In this document: in pieces, positions 13,684 to 19,508 of the stretch | Position numbering within the stretch: the first letter of the stretch is position 1 | Layout of the letters: each line of letters opens with the position of its first letter | Virus record (IMG/VR): IMGVR_UViG_3300030328_001352 | Location: 332 to 23,592 of that record | Reading direction: 5' to 3' (one strand) | Source of the DNA: a virus | Length of the DNA: 23,261 bases | Translations under genes and position numbers: made by a program | Notes under the pieces: generated by a model | The model's input: the letters and a program-made list of their open reading frames with translations, nothing else | What the model was told of the DNA's origin: nothing | The model's database searches: none

Positions 13684-13847
13684 TTAAACACTGATCGAAT
13701 TGACATTGCAATAAATTGACTACCCGCTACAAGCGTGATCGGATCAATCCATCCTAATTCACCTACTATACTTTCCAATGAAACATATACCGCTATTGTC
13801 CCAAGTATAGCACAGATTATCGGCAATACTTTTTCTAGTTTATTCAT
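13680..13847 (-). CDS. Small membrane protein, 55 aa (holin candidate)
   Basis: MNKLEKVLPIICAILGTIAVYVSLESIVGELGWIDPITLVAGSQFIAMSIRSVFK: a clear membrane segment at 8-25 and a weaker one at about 36-52. The size and two possible spans resemble small class II holins. AAAAGGAAAAA precedes the ATG. It lies 14 bp after the terminator/leader region and begins the leftward small-gene run. The lysis role is an inference from size, topology and the absence of another holin in the window. Confidence 0.6.
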   Translation of the reverse strand: MNKLEKVLPIICAILGTIAVYVSLESIVGELGWIDPITLVAGSQFIAMSIRSVFK

Positions 13848-13881
13848 GGTAGTTTTTCCTTTTCAGTTTCAGTTATGGGTA

Positions 13882-13911
13882 TAAAAAGAGGGACTATCAG
13901 AGATAATCCCC
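13882..13911 (-). terminator. Intrinsic terminator after the 190-aa gene
   Basis: On the - strand a 10-bp stem (+ arms 13889-13898 and 13902-13911) with a 3-nt loop, two G.U pairs, then C and a run of five T. It starts 17 bp after the stop at 13928. The wobbles only form on the - strand, which fixes the direction. Confidence 0.8.
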
Positions 13912-13927
13912 TAATTTATAGCCACAA

Positions 13928-14500
13928 TTATCCAGTAACAGTAAGGAATTTTTCACTGTTAACTAGTTCTGAAATCATAGCAATTCTGGCTTCCATTATT
14001 TTTTGGTCGCCTGTAATAGTAACACTATCATTTTTAGATTTACGGGTGAAAGTATTAATATAATACTTTTCTACATCTTTGAATGGTTCAGTCTCGCAGT
14101 TCCAAACTGAGGGTTTTTCCTCTGATTTATTTGGTGTTACTTCATACCATTTTATGATGCGAAGCTTTTTAATTATCTTTGCAATATCTTGTTTTTTCCA
14201 AGATTTGCAGGTGAAAACGTACCGCTTACCATTGGAAACGAAAAAGTTATTAGTCCCTTTTTTAGCTTCTGATTTTTTTACATTAGTAAATTGTTGGATA
14301 GTCATAAGCATTTTATTTTTTGCCATACCGCTACCCATGCTATCTACCAAGCGGATCAAGTAATTAGTATCACCGTTTGTATAGGTGCGTATAACACAAT
14401 CAACCAAATATAGTTGATAATCATCCCGACGGGTTTGATTAGATTTTTTAGCACCAGAAATTTTATTTGTCAGTTGTTTGTTTGTGAATAATGTCTTCAT
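13928..14500 (-). CDS. Basic protein of unknown function, 190 aa
   Basis: Lys-rich (many KK pairs), with QTRRDDYQLYLVDCVIRTYTNGDTNYLIRLVDSM (22-55), VKKSEAKKGTNNFFVSNGKRYVFTCKSW (74-101) and DIAKIIKKLRIIKWYEVTP (105-123). Predominantly helical; DNA or RNA binding is plausible. I do not recognise a family. It is the first gene downstream (on the - strand) of the large structured region, has no Shine-Dalgarno site, and a good promoter-like sequence (TTAACA-17-TAGAAT, 14502-14530) ends 1 nt before its ATG. It is closed by an intrinsic terminator, so it forms a one-gene unit. Confidence 0.75.
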   Translation of the reverse strand: MKTLFTNKQLTNKISGAKKSNQTRRDDYQLYLVDCVIRTYTNGDTNYLIRLVDSMGSGMAKNKMLMTIQQFTNVKKSEAKKGTNNFFVSNGKRYVFTCKSWKKQDIAKIIKKLRIIKWYEVTPNKSEEKPSVWNCETEPFKDVEKYYINTFTRKSKNDSVTITGDQKIMEARIAMISELVNSEKFLTVTG

Positions 14501-14501
14501 G

Positions 14502-14530
14502 ATTCTAGTTTTTTAAGTATCCTATGTTAA
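14502..14530 (-). promoter_or_regulatory. Promoter-like sequence abutting the 190-aa gene start
   Basis: TTAACA (14525-14530), 17 bp, TAGAAT (14502-14507) on the - strand, each one mismatch from consensus. RNA would start within the first codons, so either the boxes are fortuitous or an alternative start is used. Confidence 0.4.
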
Positions 14531-14548
14531 AGTTAAAGTTACGTATTT

Positions 14549-14610
14549 ATGAACGCACAATTGCGCCCATATCTAATCAATTATTTCTAATCAATTAGAT
14601 ATGAACGCAA
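14549..14610. repeat. Direct repeat TATGAACGCA flanking a hairpin
   Basis: TATGAACGCA occurs at 14549-14558 and 14601-14610, on either side of the 36-nt hairpin 14568-14603; the core TGAACGC recurs at 14881-14887. Probably part of the structured region rather than an independent repeat. Confidence 0.5.
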
Positions 14611-15240
14611 TAGCAAGCCAAACATGAAATGCAATGTTTGGATGTTATCCTTTGCCCGTTGGCTATCATTTCATATTGTTTGGCTTGTTATCACAATAAA
14701 CATAAAAACCCCTATGGCATACGCCAGTAACCGTTTTCATTAACAAACACAGCAAATATAGCCTAGTTATTAGCTAGACTGTTAATTACTTAATTGCTTG
14801 GCTAGGGATTGTCGTGATCTATCGCTGACCACTATGCGCCATGTTTTTTGGAAACATTGGAAAACCACCCGATCACCTTGTGAACGCCAGTCGGTATTTT
14901 TAGCCGTTCATGTTTTACCCGCTTATGTTGCTAGTGTTAGATATTGGATTATTAAACCGCCATCCGTATCCTAGCATTGGAACAACGATAAAATCGAATT
15001 ACATTCCCGCCAGACATTATTGAGCTAAAAACCATTAGCTGACTTGGTTGAGAACGGGGCTTTTTCAACTCCTGAGAGTTACCCGTTTGTTGCCCCGTCT
15101 TACCTGCTACCACCTTGTGTTTATTTTCATCTGCCCGATTTATCTAACAGACTAGGCCATTAGAACGGGTTGGAATGAAGTAGTGTCAGAACAACATTTT
15201 TTAAGTTCGCCTTGTTAGGCTCCAATGGGGCGATACGCCC
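14549..15240 (-). ncRNA. Candidate large structured noncoding RNA (about 700 nt)
   Basis: No frame of note on either strand, yet dense complementarity (+ coordinates): 14568-14577/14594-14603 with inner 14580-14583/14588-14591; 14610-14623/14678-14691 continuing as 14624-14631/14667-14674 (22 bp, 3-nt bulge); 14814-14819/14871-14876; 14841-14846/14852-14857; 14881-14886/14905-14910; 14929-14934/14971-14976 stacked on 14940-14943/14967-14970 and 14946-14949/14962-14965; 15023-15028/15035-15040; 15054-15060/15092-15098 around 15067-15071/15076-15080; a nested arm 15104-15189 (15107-15110/15180-15183, 15126-15130/15175-15179, 15134-15137/15166-15169, 15143-15147/15160-15164); 15209-15212/15217-15220; 15228-15232/15236-15240. 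Three CA/CA mismatches on + become tandem U.G wobbles on -, and one loop becomes GAAA, favouring the - strand. Ends are approximate. Confidence 0.6.
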
Positions 15241-15432
15241 GAATTAAATTAGATAATTTTAATATCCTTTTCTGAAAACATTTGCCCTAAATAAATCAGG
15301 TAGAAAAAAAATACAACCCCTAATTGAAAATAAATTGAAAATTTTTTATAACTTATTGATAATAAACAAAACATTTTTTTAAATTAATCCTAGCTAGACC
15401 GTTATTTTGTACAGTCTAGCTAGGATATGGGG
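15241..15432. other. Very AT-rich stretch with a 13-bp inverted repeat
   Basis: 15241-15385 is almost all A/T with homopolymer runs and no gene. It is followed by a perfect inverted repeat ATCCTAGCTAGAC / GTCTAGCTAGGAT (15387-15399 and 15414-15426, 14-nt loop). The stem lies 6 bp beyond the stop of the 54-aa ORF. It could be a weak terminator on the - strand (the T-rich tract is interrupted), a protein site, or part of a replication origin. Its right arm is also complementary over 12 nt to 14771-14782 inside the structured region. Confidence 0.6.
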
Positions 15433-15597
15433 TTAATGTATCTGCCAAAAATCGTCTATGATTTCAGGGTGTTCAATCACTAGTTCTGCTAGTCTCAATA
15501 ACTCTTCATCATTAAGTTTGTTTGCTAGATCTTCGATCAAAACATCCCCAGATGCTTCAAAAGATATACGTATAGCCGTCGCTTTTAAGTTGGTCAT
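15433..15597 (-). CDS. Small ORF, 54 aa
   Basis: From ATG 15597: MTNLKATAIRISFEASGDVLIEDLANKLNDEELLRLAELVIEHPEIIDDFWQIH. A short strand then two acidic helices. A TTG at 15618 would be in frame but lies in the -10 box of the promoter at 15617-15644. No clear Shine-Dalgarno site. It is isolated at the right end of the leftward arm, and is possibly the first gene transcribed. Function unknown. Confidence 0.6.
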   Translation of the reverse strand: MTNLKATAIRISFEASGDVLIEDLANKLNDEELLRLAELVIEHPEIIDDFWQIH

Positions 15598-15616
15598 GTT
15601 AGGTAAGACGCAACTC

Positions 15617-15644
15617 AATATAAAATCTTACAATATCGTCACAA
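15617..15644 (-). promoter_or_regulatory. Promoter for the 54-aa ORF
   Basis: On the - strand TTGTGA (15639-15644), 16 bp, TATATT (15617-15622). The -35 matches the one used by the rightward promoter at 17626. RNA would start near 15611, about 14 nt before the ATG. Transcription from here could continue into the structured region. Confidence 0.55.
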
Positions 15645-15754
15645 AAAAAATTATAATTCATCATGTACATATAAATAACATCATAGATGAATTACATAAT
15701 TAATTTGTAGAATAGGGATAAACTACACAAAAACCAACGCTTCGGAGGGATTGC

Positions 15755-15805
15755 ATGGGTTTAGCATGGTGTACAATATCGGCATTATACAAGCGAGATG
15801 GATGA
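15755..15805 (+). CDS. Possible 16-aa leader peptide
   Basis: ATG 15755 with GGAGG about 7 nt upstream opens MGLAWCTISALYKRDG. The strong ribosome site is the only support; no promoter is obvious. It could be a chance ORF. Confidence 0.2.
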   Translation: MGLAWCTISALYKRDG

Positions 15806-15823
15806 AATAAATAGTATCACACT

Positions 15824-15870
15824 AGAATTATGTAGAATGTAAGGTATTCCCCACAAGAATTATGTAGAAT
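15824..15870. repeat. 15-bp direct repeat, 32-bp spacing
   Basis: AGAATTATGTAGAAT at 15824-15838 and 15856-15870, 32 bp start to start (about three helical turns), with a shortened copy AATTTGTAGAAT at 15702-15713. Same-face spacing fits cooperative protein binding. Confidence 0.7.
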
Positions 15871-16060
15871 AGAGAGATTTTACACATATACCCCGTACAA
15901 AAAAAATTGCCCATGTGTATTATATATATATAACACTCTCAAATATTTACAAAAATAACAGACCCTATCATCAATAACCATAGGTGTGACATAATTACCA
16001 CATCGGCCCTACTATTTAGTTACTATGATATATTTTTATTATATTTTTATAATATACCTA

Positions 16061-16089
16061 TTGTGTAACTTACTAATAAGTGTTATAAT
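16061..16089 (+). promoter_or_regulatory. Terminase promoter
   Basis: TTGTGT (16061-16066), 17 bp, TGT-TATAAT (-10 at 16084-16089). The -10 ends 6 nt before the terminase ATG, so RNA would begin at or next to the A of the start codon. Confidence 0.7.
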
Positions 16090-16095
16090 AGTACT

Positions 16096-17619
16096 ATGGA
16101 AAACTTAAATAGTAATCTACAGAGTAACTACATAGAGTCTTACATTAACCTTGAAGGCTTGTTGTCTCAACAGATAGAGCTACAATGTAATGATGACTTC
16201 TTATCCTTTGTACGTTTGGTCGCCCCTACTATTGTGTCTGACTTTAAGATGGGAAGACATATAGAAATAATATCAGAGAAACTACAACAGGTAGAAAATG
16301 GTGAGATAAAAAGACTGATGGTCTTCCTACCACCACGTTCATCAAAGTCTGTTGTCTGTTCCAAACTATTCCCTGCATGGTACATAGGTAGAAACCCCAG
16401 ACACGAACTATTAACTATATCGCACAGTGATCAGCTTGCCAGTGACTTTGGTAGGTCCGTCAGGGATATTGTTAATATGGAAATGTTTCAAAAGGTATTT
16501 CGTGCAGCAGGTAAGTGGAAGACAAACCATGAAGGAACATACTATGCGGCTGGTGTTAGATCACAGATAGCAGGACGAGGCGCACATGTAGCAATACTGG
16601 ATGATGCAATGTCTGAAGAAGATGCGATCTCCAGTGCAGGTAGAAGGTTTATCAAGGAATGGTATCCTGCTGGTCTGAGAACACGTATCATGCCAGACGG
16701 AGCTATTGTCATAATCAATACCAGATACCACTATGATGACCTGTGTGGCTGGCTCTTGAAGCAACAGGAGAACATGCCAGACTATGAGACAATACCGTGG
16801 GATGTAGTCAAGATACCTGCATGGCTTGATGACGATGCATCAGAACTACTGGACCTGCCTGTAGGTTCCAGCTACTTCCCTGAGTGGAAACCAGATCATA
16901 TTCTGAAGGTAGATGAAAATGAGATCAAGGCATCAAATGGAAGCAGATATTGGAACGCTCTATATATGCAAGACCCAACCCCCGAAGAGGGTGGCCTCAT
17001 TAAAAAGAAGTGGCTCCAGAACTGGGAGTATGACGAACCCCCAACATGTGATTTCGTTATACAAACATTTGACACAGCTTTCTCCACCTCCAACACAGCG
17101 GATTATAGTGTAATACAAACATGGGGTATATTTCACCTATACGATCAGAATGAAGAAGGATACGAAGACTATGCATCTAATCTTATATTGCTTGGGAATG
17201 TCAAGGGTAGATTTGAATATCCTGAACTAAGACGAATATCACAGAAGCTATACAATCAGCACAAACCTGATCTGTGCATGGTAGAAAAGAAAGCCAGTGG
17301 GCAGTCCCTCATACAGGATATGCGTAGGTCTGGCTTGCCTGTGTTGGAATACAACCCTGACAGGGATAAGGTATCCAGGGTCTACGCTGCCACACCCATG
17401 ATGGAGGCAGGTAGGGTATGGATACCAATGAACAAGAAGTGGGCAGATGATCTGGTGGAAGAGCTTATACGATTCCCCAATGCAGCCCATGATGACCAAG
17501 TGGATGCCTTAACAATGGCTGTTCATTACATGAAAGACTCCTGGCATCTAACACATCCTGATGATCCTGACTATGAAGAAGCACCCCGTAGTAAGAGAGC
17601 AACCTACTGGAATGTCTAA
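16096..17619 (+). CDS. terL: Terminase large subunit
   Basis: The DNA packaging motor, 507 aa. ATPase domain: Walker A in the variant form PPRSSKS (79-85), Walker B VAILDD (165-170) followed by acidic residues, and the coupling-type motif IINTR (206-210). Nuclease domain: D326 in TFDTAFS, E397 in MVEKKASG and the D466/D467-D470 cluster in HDDQVDA, the RNase H-like catalytic set. Complete and apparently active. It has no Shine-Dalgarno site and its promoter places the RNA start at the ATG, so the message may be leaderless. It is the first rightward gene. No small terminase subunit is recognisable in the window. Confidence 0.96.
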   Translation: MENLNSNLQSNYIESYINLEGLLSQQIELQCNDDFLSFVRLVAPTIVSDFKMGRHIEIISEKLQQVENGEIKRLMVFLPPRSSKSVVCSKLFPAWYIGRNPRHELLTISHSDQLASDFGRSVRDIVNMEMFQKVFRAAGKWKTNHEGTYYAAGVRSQIAGRGAHVAILDDAMSEEDAISSAGRRFIKEWYPAGLRTRIMPDGAIVIINTRYHYDDLCGWLLKQQENMPDYETIPWDVVKIPAWLDDDASELLDLPVGSSYFPEWKPDHILKVDENEIKASNGSRYWNALYMQDPTPEEGGLIKKKWLQNWEYDEPPTCDFVIQTFDTAFSTSNTADYSVIQTWGIFHLYDQNEEGYEDYASNLILLGNVKGRFEYPELRRISQKLYNQHKPDLCMVEKKASGQSLIQDMRRSGLPVLEYNPDRDKVSRVYAATPMMEAGRVWIPMNKKWADDLVEELIRFPNAAHDDQVDALTMAVHYMKDSWHLTHPDDPDYEEAPRSKRATYWNV

Positions 17620-17625
17620 GATGAT

Positions 17626-17654
17626 TTGTGAGAATGACAAAACTGTGGTATAAT
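17626..17654 (+). promoter_or_regulatory. Promoter before the 607-aa gene
   Basis: TTGTGA (17626-17631), 17 bp, TGG-TATAAT (-10 at 17649-17654), in the 65-bp gap after terL. It shares long blocks with the promoter at 22828 (both have ATGATTTG before the -35 and GGTATAATAG at the -10). Confidence 0.75.
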
Positions 17655-17684
17655 AGAAGCAGGATTTAAACTTGGGGAATCACT

Positions 17685-19508
17685 ATGGCAAATGATTATA
17701 TGGCAAAGTTAGCGGCTGATTTAGATGGTAATCTTATGGATAGACTGGCCTCTAAAGGTCGCTATGGCGATACGATGGTAGCACACATTAATCCCCAAGA
17801 AGCACAGATGCTCATGAAAGAAGGTGGCTCTGGTACAATCAATCCCATGACTGGTCTTCCTGAGTTTTTTGATTGGGCTGATGATTCAGGTGGTATGAGT
17901 TTTGATGAAAGTTCAGGTGATATAGATTATAGTGGTGGTATGGGTTTTGATGGTGGCGGTGATCTTGATTTTGATTATGATTTAGAAGAAGCTGCTGATG
18001 TATGGGAAGCAGAAACTGCTCCAGAAGTAGATTGGGAAAAAGGTTGGGGAGAGTTTGATCCAGGCGGTCCTACAAAGGAACAATCAGAACAAGCAGCAAA
18101 AGATTTTGCAGTATGGTCTGAGGCTATAGAGGTTGCTAAAAATAGAGACTATGATATCAAAAATCCAGAGTTTCTACAGAGGCTTGAAAACTCTATTAGA
18201 GGAAACACACAAGATTCAAAAGGAAATAATATAGGATTAACAACAGATGAAATAACGGATTTAAGTTACTACACAGATGATCTCAAGGACTCTCGCTTTG
18301 GTTCTTATCTTGGATACAATCAGCTTGTAGGTATTAATGCACCTAAAAGTTTGGATGAACATAATTTTAGAATAGAGACAGACTATCTAGAAGGGTTAAA
18401 CAAAGAGTTTAAAGATAAAGGTTTAGATGCCACAATTAGTCGTGCTAAAGATAGTATAGGTGGTTATACGTATAAAGGTAAAGATGCTACTAAAGCAGCA
18501 CTTGGAGAAATGGCTGGTGGTCTTTCAAGTCTAGTTGGCACTATGGGTAAAATGATGTATAATGCATCAAGTATGACTCCTACAAGAATAGCGTTTGATG
18601 CTCTTACTGGTGGTAAGTTAATGTCAATGGAAAAGGGTAAAGAAGGACCACTTTCTCTTGGCGGCTATCTAGGAAAACAAGTTTTTGATTCGCCACCCCT
18701 TGAAAGTCTTGGTAAGTCTATTAGGTCTGCTCTTGGTGTTGGAACTAAAAACGAAGCAGATGAGGTTACAGTAGATAAAGATGGTACTGTTACTTCAGCA
18801 TCAAAGGGAGGTAAAGATATTAGTGTGTCTGGTGTGCCATCAGCTGAACAAACAATAGATAATATTCTTAATCAAGATGCCATGATGACTCCTGATACAC
18901 CTGAAGCATACTTTGGTACTTCACCTCAAACTGGTCTTCCCACTGATGAAGAATTTCTTGATATGACTAGTGGAGATGTGCCAGCATATACTGTGGCTGA
19001 TTATGATGATCCTGCACAAAGGGCTGGACTTTCTGATACACCAAAGTTTGGTGATATAAGAGATGGATATAATATGGTTCTACAAGATAATATACAAAAT
19101 GATCCTGCTTTTAGAGAAGGTAGAACAGCACCAGATTATCAAGCATTAGCAGATGAAAGAAGAGATGATTATCTATCTACACTAGATTTAAATACTGCCT
19201 CTACATTGGTTGATCCTGCTACTGCTGCTACTGCTACTGCATTTGCTAATCAACCAGACAGGTTTGATGATGGAGGAGGCGACGTTCCTCTAGTACGTAG
19301 AAAACCAAGACCAGTAGTATCGCAAGCTATAGATGAAGCAGTTGAAGAAGAAAAACCCTCTTTTCCTCAAACACTCCTACCTAGACTAACAGAGGGTGGT
19401 TTAAAAACATTACAATATGTTTATAGGAATGATCCTGAAACACTACAAAATATTTATAATAAGTATGCATTACCTGAACAATACAGAGGAATGAAAGCAC
19501 TCGTATAA
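17685..19508 (+). CDS. Large structural-module protein of unknown function, 607 aa
   Basis: Lies between terminase and portal. Residues about 29-63 (GDTMVAHINPQEAQMLMKEGG then GSGTINPMTGLPEFF) form a motif I associate with marine phage virion-associated proteins, whose function is unknown. Residues 64-125 are rich in Gly, Asp and Trp and low in complexity. A small-residue helical stretch (ALGEMAGGLSSLVGTMGKMMYNASS, about 269-293) could interact with membrane. The C-terminus (about 560-607) is an ordered helical part (LLPRLTEGGLKTLQYVYRNDPETLQNIYNKYALPEQYRGM). A virion or ejection protein is possible. GGGGA precedes the ATG. The stop overlaps the portal ATG (TAATG). Confidence 0.7.
   Translation: MANDYMAKLAADLDGNLMDRLASKGRYGDTMVAHINPQEAQMLMKEGGSGTINPMTGLPEFFDWADDSGGMSFDESSGDIDYSGGMGFDGGGDLDFDYDLEEAADVWEAETAPEVDWEKGWGEFDPGGPTKEQSEQAAKDFAVWSEAIEVAKNRDYDIKNPEFLQRLENSIRGNTQDSKGNNIGLTTDEITDLSYYTDDLKDSRFGSYLGYNQLVGINAPKSLDEHNFRIETDYLEGLNKEFKDKGLDATISRAKDSIGGYTYKGKDATKAALGEMAGGLSSLVGTMGKMMYNASSMTPTRIAFDALTGGKLMSMEKGKEGPLSLGGYLGKQVFDSPPLESLGKSIRSALGVGTKNEADEVTVDKDGTVTSASKGGKDISVSGVPSAEQTIDNILNQDAMMTPDTPEAYFGTSPQTGLPTDEEFLDMTSGDVPAYTVADYDDPAQRAGLSDTPKFGDIRDGYNMVLQDNIQNDPAFREGRTAPDYQALADERRDDYLSTLDLNTASTLVDPATAATATAFANQPDRFDDGGGDVPLVRRKPRPVVSQAIDEAVEEEKPSFPQTLLPRLTEGGLKTLQYVYRNDPETLQNIYNKYALPEQYRGMKALV

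Larger units (their letters stand above)
15645..16060. other. Gene-poor regulatory gap between the divergent arms
   Basis: About 415 bp without a convincing gene. It holds a 15-bp direct repeat (15824-15838 and 15856-15870) plus a partial copy at 15702-15713, an inverted repeat TACACAT/ATGTGTA around 15881-15919, and an alternating TA run near 15920-15932. These lie where control sites or an origin would be expected. Confidence 0.5.

Noticed and set aside
15387-15426. Strong intrinsic terminator at the 13-bp inverted repeat
   Set aside because: Neither strand has an uninterrupted T run after the stem; kept as an inverted repeat of uncertain role.
14501-15432. CRISPR array or tandem iterons as explanation for the gene-free block
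   Set aside because: Repeats are few, short and irregularly spaced; the complementarity is of the RNA helix type.
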